A stretch of 64,000 nucleotides of DNA from Microcoleus sp. FACHB-672 (lineage in GTDB: Bacteria; Cyanobacteriota; Cyanobacteriia; Cyanobacteriales; Oscillatoriaceae), in NCBI RefSeq assembly GCF_014695725.1, contig NZ_JACJOU010000004.1:62001-126000 (forward strand). Reading direction: 5' to 3'. Both the position numbers and the translations under genes were made by a program. Each line of letters begins with the position of its first letter. The first letter of the stretch is position 1. Shown one piece after another: positions 7,809-16,376 of the stretch. Under the pieces are notes generated by a model. The model was not told the origin of the DNA. It did no database searches and saw only the letters and a program-made list of their open reading frames with translations.

Positions 7809-10235
7809 CTAAAAACCCAGGATAGTTTCAGCAGATAAATGCATCACAGAATTGGGAAACCGGCCTTTGAGTGCCGGCAGCACAGGACAGGGTTTTTTAT
7901 CTTCTAAATTATTCGGTTTATTCCAGGTAAAAGGTGCTTTTTGAGCCACAGACATCCACAGCAACCGCTTCGCGCGCGTCATCGCCACATAAAGTAAACG
8001 AAACTCTTCTGCTGTTTTTAAATAACCAGCTTGTTCCCAAGCATTACCGACATCTGGGATAGGTTTCTTATGTAAGCCGGCACGAATTTTCGCCCTAGCA
8101 ACTTCTGCTAATGTAAACTCTCCGAGAAACTGCACTTGAGGCGGCACCCACAACCGGCCTGGAATTGTTTGTTCGTGCAAAAATGGTAGAAAAACGTAAT
8201 CCCAATCTAACCCTTTTGCCTTGTGCATGGTGATAATTGTCAGCTTGCCGGCTTGCGTATAAAGTGACTCATTATCATCTGTTTCCACCCCCTCAAATCG
8301 CTCAGAACTAACAATATCACTCAAAACTGTCAGCACAGAACTCATGGAACTATTTCCCGCATTTTGTTGAGCCACTCTTTCTGCTAATTTATCCGCTGTT
8401 GCTAACTCCGCTTGGTTGTAGTTCAGTGCCAAAGCCAGAAATGAAATTAAATTATAAATCGGTAATTCCATCCGAGCGCGAAGTAAACTGCAACAGTAAC
8501 GACGTGCTTGCTCAACCGGCTGCGGTTGCGGTTGTGGATCGAGAGGGCCGGGATAGAGGAATTGTTCGGGTAAACTTGCTAAAGTATTAAGGTCTTGAGT
8601 GGGAATTAGCCGGCGTTCTACCAATACCGTTAGTGCTGCTTTTAAGTAATCTGGAGAATGAGGCCGGTCAAGGAATTGCAGCATTGCTAAAATTTGAGCC
8701 GGCACATGAGAACGCCGTTCCTGTTGCACCACATCATAAACATCAATCTTGTCTTTATATTGGCGGTTGAGTTCGTTGCCTAACCATTCGCCTTGCCGGT
8801 TTTCTCGCACTAAAACTGCTGCGGTACTTTCTGGGTTTTCAGCAAATAATTCAATTACCCGCAATCCTATCAACTGAACGGTATTATAAATATCGCGGGG
8901 CGTATAAATTTCTAAGCCATGACCGACTGGATCTGGGTTCGCATTTGCTTGCGGATCTCCCACATCAACCGGGTGAATTTGCTGCTCCTCAAAAGGCGGT
9001 TCACTTCCCGCTAAATGAGAACTATTCACCCATTTTAAGACAAAATTAGCCGCATCAATAATAATTTGAGAACTGCGACCGGCCTCATACATTTTCACGC
9101 GCCGGTTTTCAGTCGCGCAATCCTTACAGAATTCCCGAAAGTATTTGGGATCGGCAGGGGTAAATGTAGAATTAATTGCTTGATTTGGATCTCCCACTCG
9201 CACTAAATTTAAATTTGGGAATTGGGCAAGGCTGCGCCAACCTAAAGGTATGGGCATGATGGGGAATTGGGGATTGGTTAGTTTCCCTGTCTCTACAACT
9301 CTCCCTTTCCGCGACTGAGTTGCGAGGATTTCTAGTAACCGCGTTTGCAAGGGTGAAGAATCTTGCGCTTCATCTTCAAAAACGGCAAAGACTTGATTTT
9401 GCCACAATTGCCTTGCCCCTTCATTTTCAAGGACACGCAAGGCAGCTAAAATCATGTCATCGTAATCGATAAAATCACGGGCTTGCAGCAAATTTTGATA
9501 ATTTTCATATAAGCCGGCGGCAATGGTTAAAATCTCATATTCATCCTCTGAAATACCCTCACTCATCGTGAATAAATCTTGCGGTAAGCAACCCGATGAT
9601 TTGGCTTCGTGAATCACGGTCATTGCCAAATTTGGCAAGACTTCTGTGCGTAAAACAGATTGCCGGCGTAGCCTTTCTGTTTCCTCTCCATCAAATTGAC
9701 GCCCTTCCAATAATCTTTGATACCGGCGCGGATTTGCAGCGATCCACTGTTCCACACAAGTGCGAATTAGCCGGTGATTTTGGGTTGGCGTTACTAGCGT
9801 GGCAGTATCAAGGCTTAAATGTGAAAGTTCTGGATGACGCGTGGCAATATTCAACGCCAAGCCATGCAATGTATTAACCGTAAAACCTGAATAGGGTAGG
9901 GATAAATTTTTCAGATATTCGCGGATTTTAGCTTTAATATTGGCAGCAGCGGCACGGGTAAAAGTGACAACAACCAATTGCCGGCGGGTGTGTAACTGGT
10001 TATTTGCAATTGCCAAAGCTGCGGCTGCCGCCATACCTGTCGATTTGCCGGCACCAGGAACAGCGGAAACCGCCAAAGGGCCACCTTGCCAGTCAGTCAT
10101 TTGCTGCTGTCCTGATCGCAGTCCCTCCCGAATACGACGCATCGCCAACTCGCGTAGCGCTGCCGGTGTGAGTGCTTGCGTCTCGGTATCCGCACTCTCT
10201 GAATGGGTAATATTTTTATCTGAATCTTTTGGCAT
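7809..10235 (-). CDS. UvrD/Rep-family superfamily 1 DNA helicase
   Basis: An 808-residue ATP-dependent 3'-5' helicase of the UvrD/PcrA/Rep type. Walker A is AVPGAGKSTGM (about residues 58-68). Walker B is the variant FEDEAQDSSPLQ (about 287-298). Motif III is VRVGDPNQAIN. Motif V is TMHKAKGLDWDYVFLP, and motif VI is LLYVAMTRAKRLLW. All ATPase motifs look intact. It differs from canonical UvrD in its shorter 2B region and in the linker after motif III, so it is not confidently uvrD or pcrA itself. The role is probably repair or replication-fork processing. It is a single gene on the minus strand, ending 14 bases from the IS630 remnant. Confidence 0.9.
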   Translation of the reverse strand: MPKDSDKNITHSESADTETQALTPAALRELAMRRIREGLRSGQQQMTDWQGGPLAVSAVPGAGKSTGMAAAAALAIANNQLHTRRQLVVVTFTRAAAANIKAKIREYLKNLSLPYSGFTVNTLHGLALNIATRHPELSHLSLDTATLVTPTQNHRLIRTCVEQWIAANPRRYQRLLEGRQFDGEETERLRRQSVLRTEVLPNLAMTVIHEAKSSGCLPQDLFTMSEGISEDEYEILTIAAGLYENYQNLLQARDFIDYDDMILAALRVLENEGARQLWQNQVFAVFEDEAQDSSPLQTRLLEILATQSRKGRVVETGKLTNPQFPIMPIPLGWRSLAQFPNLNLVRVGDPNQAINSTFTPADPKYFREFCKDCATENRRVKMYEAGRSSQIIIDAANFVLKWVNSSHLAGSEPPFEEQQIHPVDVGDPQANANPDPVGHGLEIYTPRDIYNTVQLIGLRVIELFAENPESTAAVLVRENRQGEWLGNELNRQYKDKIDVYDVVQQERRSHVPAQILAMLQFLDRPHSPDYLKAALTVLVERRLIPTQDLNTLASLPEQFLYPGPLDPQPQPQPVEQARRYCCSLLRARMELPIYNLISFLALALNYNQAELATADKLAERVAQQNAGNSSMSSVLTVLSDIVSSERFEGVETDDNESLYTQAGKLTIITMHKAKGLDWDYVFLPFLHEQTIPGRLWVPPQVQFLGEFTLAEVARAKIRAGLHKKPIPDVGNAWEQAGYLKTAEEFRLLYVAMTRAKRLLWMSVAQKAPFTWNKPNNLEDKKPCPVLPALKGRFPNSVMHLSAETILGF

Positions 10236-10520
10236 CGTTTGCTTGGCGGCGGAATTTTGAGCCGATCATAATTTTGAGTTTATCTCTTAAACAGCAATTC
10301 GGAAAACCCTGTTATCTCGTTAGACTGCTGACAAAAATATGAATGTAGCGGCGGGTTTAGCCGGCATTTAACGCCCATCGCCCCTTAATTTCCCTCTCAA
10401 CTCGCCCTACCCCAACTTTTGGCGTTTCAATTTTTGTATCAGTTATGTACACACGATTTATTTGAGGTTAACTTAGGTACACCCAGGAAACGATACTCGA
10501 TTTTCTCTAAACAAATTCTC

Positions 10521-11474
10521 ATGAAAACTGACTTCAAATCCAAATCCGCCCAATATTTTACCCAATTAAACCCGCCTCAAACCAACAGCGGCAGCCAGCG
10601 TTTTAGTATTGTCTTGCTGCTTGCAGTGCTATCTACCGCGATGATGGCAAGCTGTGCCCAGCAAGCCAGTCAATACAACGCCTCTATGGCAAGTCCTCCC
10701 GTGCCGGCAAATGCTCCAGCACCAGCAAATCAGGCTGTCGCGCCTGCTGAAGTGCCGAAAGCCGCACCTCAACTCATCAAAAATGCAGGGCTAACTCTCA
10801 TGGTCAAATCCATTGACAAAACCATGAAAGAAGTTTCTGCAATCGCCCAAACCCAGCAGGGGGATATCTTGGGATTTCAGAATCAAAAGCCTCAAGATTC
10901 TAGTATGCGGCACACAGCATCCATGCGAATTCGGGTGCCGCAAAACAAACTCGAAGCTACATTAGATGCTTTAAATAGATTAGGAACTGTGCAAAAACAA
11001 ACCCTCACTGCAGAGGATGTTTCCAATCAGTTAGTCGATTTAGATGCGCGGCTGCGAAATTTGCGAAAATCTGAAGAATTGACTTTGAAAATAATGGAGC
11101 GATCCGGTTCCATTGGGGATGTGCTAAAGGCATCTCAACAAGTAAATACGATTCGCGATGAGATTGAGCGCATTGATGCTCAGTTAAAAAAACTGCGAGA
11201 TCAGGTTGCCTACTCGACTATTTTGCTAAATCTAGAAGCCGCTGTTTCTGCTTCATCTGAGACGCAGCCGACTCTAGGTTTGCGGATGCAGGAAAGCTGG
11301 GGCCAAGCAACTTACTCAGTTGGTCAAGTTACTTTAGGTTTACTTGCTTTGAGCATTTGGTTAGTTGCTTTCAGCCCTTATTTGCTTTTAGGGGGTGCGG
11401 CTATATATGGCTATCAACGATTTAGAAAACACAAGTCTCTTTCCAGAGTTCATCAGGCGAAAGTAAGAGAATGA
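10521..11474 (+). CDS. DUF4349 domain lipoprotein
   Basis: A 317-residue protein of the DUF4349 family, whose function is unknown. Starting at the ATG at 10521 gives a lipoprotein signal: a basic N-terminus, the hydrophobic FSIVLLLAVLSTAMMASC, and a lipobox ending at Cys near residue 45. The frame stays open upstream to a TTG at 10419, but that start would bury the signal. The mature protein has a Pro/Ala linker, the DUF4349 region (LIKNAGLTLMVKSIDKTMKE onward), a coiled coil around DEIERIDAQLKKLRDQ, and one C-terminal transmembrane helix (LGLLALSIWLVAFSPYLLL). A membrane-anchored periplasmic coiled-coil protein is the likely form. Confidence 0.8.
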   Translation: MKTDFKSKSAQYFTQLNPPQTNSGSQRFSIVLLLAVLSTAMMASCAQQASQYNASMASPPVPANAPAPANQAVAPAEVPKAAPQLIKNAGLTLMVKSIDKTMKEVSAIAQTQQGDILGFQNQKPQDSSMRHTASMRIRVPQNKLEATLDALNRLGTVQKQTLTAEDVSNQLVDLDARLRNLRKSEELTLKIMERSGSIGDVLKASQQVNTIRDEIERIDAQLKKLRDQVAYSTILLNLEAAVSASSETQPTLGLRMQESWGQATYSVGQVTLGLLALSIWLVAFSPYLLLGGAAIYGYQRFRKHKSLSRVHQAKVRE

Positions 11475-11568
11475 AGGCTAAAAGTGAAAAATCGAGTGGG
11501 TGCCTGGTAATTCCCTAGGAAATTCTTCCTTTTTCCTTCTGCTTTTAGCCCTAGAACTGTGGGAAAAA

Positions 11569-13152
11569 TCAGAGGTGAGCATCAGGCAGATCGCTTGCTG
11601 GTACAGGTTCAGGTGAGTGTTCAGTTGGTATTTGTTCAAAAGGCTCAGCTTCTGGAAGGATGAATGGTTGAAAACGAATATCACCTGGTTCAATGGCTTG
11701 CTTTCTCCACCAAGCCGGCAGCAGAAGCAGCCAAAACTTACCCAGAGACACAGCACGTTGCTCATGAACAAAAACCAAAGGCAGGAGAGCAACCAGCCGC
11801 AGGACGGCTGAGAGGGCAAACAGCCCCGGCAAGCCATTGAACTCACTGACAGTTGCGAGAAAGCCACCGAGTGTGATTCCCATTGCGCCGGTGACCCCAG
11901 GAACCGCCGCCGCAATCGCAAAGTAAATGGACTGATTTCGCAGGGGTGCTACTCCCATCAAAAGATTGCTGCTGCACAGATCAATTGCCGCCCACGTTGC
12001 ACCGCCGACGATATGCAACAGGGGGAACCAAACCCAAAGGAAAATTGGGGCGGTTCCAGCTTCTAGCCAGAGTAGCGGTGTTAGCGCGACCAAAATTCCC
12101 ACGACGATCATCAGGGGGCGATTTCCCACCCGATCAGCCAGTTTCCCCCACAAAACTAGCATTAGCAAGTTAGCGCCGGCTCCTAAGCTGCCATAAAGCG
12201 TAACCACGCTGACATCTATTGCTAAGTCATCGAGCAGATAGAGGTTAAAGAAGGGTGCGCTAACATTGACCGCAAAGCTCCATAGAGCAGAGTAGAGCAA
12301 AAACTTCAAATAATTGGTGTCCTTGAGGAAGCTAAAAACACTCCCTGTGGACGACTTTTGGGCGGTATCTGAATGGGTGAGATGGACTTGCTGCGGATTC
12401 ACATCCACCATAAAGAACTGACAGGACAGACTGACTAACCCCACCGCAATGGCTAGAACCAAGACAGCGCTGTAACCTTGAAGCGTTCCACCGGGCCACT
12501 TTGAGATCACTAAACCCACCACCGGCACACCGATAAGATTGGTCAAGCTGATCGCACTGTTGCGGAAGCCAAAATACCGGCCCCGCAATCGCTGAGGGAC
12601 TAAGGCAGCCAACCAGCTGAACCAAGAAGCTCGGCCCAAAGCTTCCATGATATTGGTGATCCAGATAATGGCGAGTGTTAGCTGCACCAGCCGGTGGTTA
12701 GTGATATGAAACGAGTGCCCGAACCAAAGTGCCGGCACGAGAATCAACCACAGCAGCCGTGATGGGCCAAAAATCCAGACGGAATACCAGTGCCGGCTTT
12801 TCGTTCGATCTGCTATGTACGCCCCTAGCGGTTGCAGCAGATTCGTTAGCTGAGGAATCGAGGCTAGCATCCCAATTTCTACAGGGCCGGCACCCAAACC
12901 GAGCAAGAAATTACTGAGCAACGCGCCGCCGATAATGCTATAAAAAATCGTGGCGAAGACACCTTCGAGCGTTATTGCTTTCAGGCTTGAGCGAATTGCC
13001 GGCTTAGCAATTTTTTGAGGCGGGTTTGCCAGAAGTGCTGTCTCTGATGATGCCCGCTCTTCTTGGATTTCCTGAAGAGTCAGAGGGATTGCTTCCCCTA
13101 AGCTCTCATTTTCGACTTGACTGAATATACTAGACAGCCAACTTTTTAACAT
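11569..13152 (-). CDS. MFS transporter, paralogue 1
   Basis: A 527-residue major facilitator with about 12 hydrophobic segments. After a 50-residue soluble N-terminus comes AIRSSLKAITLEGVFATIFY, then PLGAYIADRTKSRHWYS (loop 2-3 motif region), VPQRLRGRYFGFRNSA, and LVLWGKLADRVGNRPLM as the matching loop of the second half. A close paralogue lies at 55480-57048 in the same orientation, sharing the RGRYFGFRNSA segment, the GGTWAAIDLCS segment and overall length. The C-terminal 35 residues are hydrophilic and Pro/Glu-rich. The substrate is unknown. The upstream 344 bases are AT-rich and gene-free. Confidence 0.85.
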   Translation of the reverse strand: MLKSWLSSIFSQVENESLGEAIPLTLQEIQEERASSETALLANPPQKIAKPAIRSSLKAITLEGVFATIFYSIIGGALLSNFLLGLGAGPVEIGMLASIPQLTNLLQPLGAYIADRTKSRHWYSVWIFGPSRLLWLILVPALWFGHSFHITNHRLVQLTLAIIWITNIMEALGRASWFSWLAALVPQRLRGRYFGFRNSAISLTNLIGVPVVGLVISKWPGGTLQGYSAVLVLAIAVGLVSLSCQFFMVDVNPQQVHLTHSDTAQKSSTGSVFSFLKDTNYLKFLLYSALWSFAVNVSAPFFNLYLLDDLAIDVSVVTLYGSLGAGANLLMLVLWGKLADRVGNRPLMIVVGILVALTPLLWLEAGTAPIFLWVWFPLLHIVGGATWAAIDLCSSNLLMGVAPLRNQSIYFAIAAAVPGVTGAMGITLGGFLATVSEFNGLPGLFALSAVLRLVALLPLVFVHEQRAVSLGKFWLLLLPAWWRKQAIEPGDIRFQPFILPEAEPFEQIPTEHSPEPVPASDLPDAHL

Positions 13153-13496
13153 ATAAATATTTAATTAGTATGAGTTTGTGTGGTTCAGGAAAAATATCTG
13201 AATGCATAAGGCACTTGTGATTGTAACTGTATTCGTTTAATATAGATTCAGCCAAAAGAATGATTAGTGTATTAAATTATTTTGTGTTATCTTATACAAG
13301 AGAATTTAGTTTAGAATTAAAAGTTTCACCTACTTGATATTTTAATTTATTAGCTATTTTAAGTCTGCATTTGTTTTTTTGTTAGATTTTAGATTAAAAA
13401 ATACTTCAAATTCTAAATATACTTGTAGAAAAATATGACGTTTTTGTTATATTGTCAGGCTTTTGATTTTTCTCAAACATTTATTTCATTAAAGGC
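13153..13496. other. Gene-free AT-rich stretch
   Basis: These 344 bases are strongly AT-rich, with many A and T runs and no open frame worth reporting. It holds the upstream region of the MFS gene on its left and the 3' end of the serine hydrolase on its right. I see no convincing promoter hexamers, hairpin terminator or repeat. Confidence 0.6.
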
Positions 13497-14750
13497 TCAC
13501 TTGTTTTTTCTGTAAGCATTCTCCAGAACCTCACAAATTTTATCTACATTAGCCCATTCCGAGTTACTCATCGCCACAAATCCCAGACGCTCATCTGGAT
13601 AAATTATGAAACGAGTTCTCGTTTTTGGCTGAGCGCCGGCACCGATAATGCGCTTTCTACCCTTAAACTCACCTACACTAAAACCCATGCTTTGCTTCAT
13701 GGATTTGCCGTCTCTATATTGGCTGCCTTTCCAGAGAATATCTTGTTTAATCTGTGCCGGCAGCACATCTTCTCTATTCATCAAACCATTGCAGTATTGC
13801 GCCAAGTTTTCAATCGTGGAAATAAACCCGCCAGCGGGTAATCTCCAGCTCACATCTTTACTTTCAACTCTTGCATATTTTCTAGTTTTCTTGTTGTAAT
13901 TGTATCCAATTGCCCGACGCGGAATATTCACCCATTCCCAATCTGGTTGAAAGCAAGTTTCTGATAAATAACCGGCTTCAGGGTGTTTGGGAAAGGATGC
14001 CGGTGTCATACCAAACGGCACGGCTATTTTGTCACGCACTTTTTCCCAATAAGATTGAGATTCTGTGCCGGCACGCTCAATCACCATTCCCGCAAGGGTG
14101 TAGCCGTAAACGGAATAACTGTATTGAGTTCCGGGAATATAAAGCAAATGATCGGGATCATTCCAAAAATATTCTCCTGCCCAAAAGATGCCGGTGTTAA
14201 CATTTGGATCGTTAATTAAATGATCTGGAGGGACGCCAGCTTCATTGAGTCCATTACTAAAGTCTTTTATCCCTGAAGTATGGGTGAGAAGCATTCGAGT
14301 GGTGATGCACGATTTGTCAAGATTGGGCAGCGCTTGTATCTGGAATTTTCCGTTTTTTAACGGAGAAGCATAGCTATTTGGGAACTGATATTCAGGCACA
14401 TAATTTCTTACTTCTGTGTCGAGATCCAGGGTGCCGGTGGAAACAGCTTGCATTGCTGCCACACCTGTTACTGATTTTGACAAGGACGCCCAACGGAACA
14501 TGGTTTTATGAGCTTCCACCGGCACTTTATTTTCAAAGTCTTCGTAGCCATAACCTTTTAAATAAATAATTTCTCCATCTTTAACGATGCCAATGGCTAG
14601 CCCGTAAAGTTTTTGTTTGCCCATTTCTCTCTGCACCGCCCGATCAATTGCAAGATCGTTGGAGTAAGGGTTTGACGTGTTTTCTTCTTTAACTTTCCAG
14701 GGGCGATCAGGCTGATTCCAAACAAAGAAGTTTTTCAAGGTTTTTTGCAA
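13497..14750 (-). CDS. Class C beta-lactamase-fold serine hydrolase
   Basis: A 417-residue protein of the beta-lactamase/D-aminopeptidase/esterase superfamily. The nucleophile motif SxxK is SLSK at residues 89-92 within FRWASLSKSVTG. The second motif, normally YxN, appears as YSV in GTQYSYSVYGYTLAG, so the Asn is absent or displaced. The third motif region is IIGAGAQPKTRTRF. There is no obvious signal peptide, which argues against secreted beta-lactamase activity and for an intracellular esterase or peptidase. It is a single gene with no operon partners. Fold assignment is firm, the substrate unknown. Confidence 0.85.
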   Translation of the reverse strand: MQKTLKNFFVWNQPDRPWKVKEENTSNPYSNDLAIDRAVQREMGKQKLYGLAIGIVKDGEIIYLKGYGYEDFENKVPVEAHKTMFRWASLSKSVTGVAAMQAVSTGTLDLDTEVRNYVPEYQFPNSYASPLKNGKFQIQALPNLDKSCITTRMLLTHTSGIKDFSNGLNEAGVPPDHLINDPNVNTGIFWAGEYFWNDPDHLLYIPGTQYSYSVYGYTLAGMVIERAGTESQSYWEKVRDKIAVPFGMTPASFPKHPEAGYLSETCFQPDWEWVNIPRRAIGYNYNKKTRKYARVESKDVSWRLPAGGFISTIENLAQYCNGLMNREDVLPAQIKQDILWKGSQYRDGKSMKQSMGFSVGEFKGRKRIIGAGAQPKTRTRFIIYPDERLGFVAMSNSEWANVDKICEVLENAYRKNK

Positions 14751-14764
14751 GGGTTGATTTTTTT

Positions 14765-14794
14765 AAACGCAGATAAACGCAGATAAACGCAGAT
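14765..14794. repeat. Three tandem copies of a 10-base unit
   Basis: AAACGCAGAT is repeated three times without change, 15 bases upstream of the serine hydrolase start. The same motif in reverse complement (ATCTGCGTTTATCTG) occurs at 3067-3081, so it belongs to a dispersed family. Confidence 0.8.
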
Positions 14795-14932
14795 GTAGGC
14801 TATAGTCTCTTGTTAGAGAGATGCAGATAGGGCTAGGATGCGATACTGAAGCTGTAAAAATGTTTATTCTCGGTTTGTATCTTTTTCTTTTAACAAGTTT
14901 GAGAGTATATTGATTGATGAGTTGTTAGTGGG

Positions 14933-16297
14933 ATGCGCTGCGCTCTTATGGAACCATTGCACCAGATGGGAGACATCATTGCTGAGCGATACCGGCTCAC
15001 CAATATTTTAGGGCAGGGTGGGATCGGGATCACTTATGAAGCCGAAGGCAAGGAAACCGGCAAGCGAGTGGCACTGAAGGAGGTATCACTGCGCCGGCTG
15101 ACTGATTGGAAGGTTCTAGAATTGTTTGAACGAGAAGCGCGCGTACTCTCCGAACTCAATCATCCCAGTATTCCGGCTTACTTAGATTACTTTCAGGTGG
15201 ATACACCCAGTGATCGTAGTTTCTATTTGGTTCAGGAAATTGCACCGGGGAAGTCACTTGCGGCGCTAGTAGAAGTCGGCTGGCGGGCGTCGGAAGGTGA
15301 AGCGCAAAAACTGGCAATTCGAGTATTAGAAATCCTTAGCTATCTGCATAGTTTAACGCCGCCGGTGATTCACCGAGATATTAAGCCACAAAATATTATT
15401 CTGGCGGAAGGTGGGCGAGTGTCTTTGGTCGATTTTGGGGCGGTACAAGACACTTACCGACATACATTTGCTGGCAGTAGTACGGTGGTGGGTACTTATG
15501 GATATATGGCACCGGAGCAATTTCGATGCCAAGCAGAACCGGCAACAGATTTATACGGTTTAGGGGCAACTTTATTATTTTTACTGACACATCAATCACC
15601 GGCAGATTTACCCCAGCGCCGGCTTAAAATTGAATTTCGCTCTCAAGTTCAAATCTCAGATGACTTTGCCGGCTGGATAGAAACTCTCATTGAGCCGGCT
15701 GTGGAAGATCGGTTCACTTCTGCAAAGGAAGCGCTGGCAGTGCTGTTAGGTGAACGAGAAATGATCTATCCCCGAGCATCTGCTCTTCAGCAACCAGCCG
15801 GTAGTCGCATTGTTGTGAACAAAACTGCCTCACGCTTAGTGGTGGAAATTCCACCTTCTGAATTGCGCTTTAGCAGGGTATTCATCAAACTTTCTACCCT
15901 AATCTGCAAGTTATTGTTCTTTTTTCTCGGGCTTCACTTTGGTCTGTATATGCTGTCTGAGATGACATCTGTTTACTATGCCAGGTTTCTCTTGCTGGCT
16001 CTATTAATATTAGTATTCTCGGGGCTGGATGAGATAGCATCATCCCTGTTCAGTATTGTCGGTACTGAGCAATTAGACATAAACCTACAAACCTTTCGGC
16101 TACGTTGGCGGTTGTTGGGTTTAAGCTACCAAGTTCAGGGACGGGCAAAAAATGTGCAATGTAGCTGCGATCTTAACGGCTGTGCCTTAGTAGAGGAATT
16201 GCAAGTTCACCGTTTTGGCTCAAAGTTAATGCCGGCGGAAAAAGAATGGTTAGTGGCGGAATTAAATAATTTTCTGGGAAAACCACTATATAAGTAG
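14933..16297 (+). CDS. Serine/threonine protein kinase, membrane-anchored
   Basis: A Hanks-type kinase of up to 454 residues. The glycine loop is ILGQGGIGITYEA, the catalytic lysine lies in VALKEV, the catalytic loop is HRDIKPQNII, and DFGA replaces DFG. The activation segment carries GTYGYMAPEQF. The kinase domain covers about residues 18-285. Two hydrophobic segments follow (about 325-345 and 350-370), and the last 80 residues form a soluble domain (INLQTFRLRWRLLGLSYQVQ). In-frame ATGs at 14948 and 14966 are alternative starts that would leave the kinase domain complete; none has a clear ribosome-binding site. The substrate is unknown. A GT-C glycosyltransferase follows on the same strand after a heptamer tract. 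Confidence 0.9.
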   Translation: MRCALMEPLHQMGDIIAERYRLTNILGQGGIGITYEAEGKETGKRVALKEVSLRRLTDWKVLELFEREARVLSELNHPSIPAYLDYFQVDTPSDRSFYLVQEIAPGKSLAALVEVGWRASEGEAQKLAIRVLEILSYLHSLTPPVIHRDIKPQNIILAEGGRVSLVDFGAVQDTYRHTFAGSSTVVGTYGYMAPEQFRCQAEPATDLYGLGATLLFLLTHQSPADLPQRRLKIEFRSQVQISDDFAGWIETLIEPAVEDRFTSAKEALAVLLGEREMIYPRASALQQPAGSRIVVNKTASRLVVEIPPSELRFSRVFIKLSTLICKLLFFFLGLHFGLYMLSEMTSVYYARFLLLALLILVFSGLDEIASSLFSIVGTEQLDINLQTFRLRWRLLGLSYQVQGRAKNVQCSCDLNGCALVEELQVHRFGSKLMPAEKEWLVAELNNFLGKPLYK

Positions 16298-16328
16298 GCG
16301 ATAGGCGGTAGGCTTAGGGGCGATAGGA
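16295..16328. repeat. Heptamer repeats after the kinase gene
   Basis: The units TAGGCGA, TAGGCGG and TAGGCTT follow one another from 16295, then a degenerate continuation reaches TAGGAAA. This is the same heptamer-phased class as at 215-291. Confidence 0.6.
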
Positions 16329-16376
16329 AACCAGAAAGCCTATTTTTTGTTGCTAGCTTGCCTACTGCCTGACAGA

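Noticed and set aside
11478-11921. 147-codon frame on the minus strand overlapping the end of the MFS gene
   Set aside because: It is in another frame of the MFS gene, reads as low-complexity serine/cysteine-rich sequence, and has no independent support.
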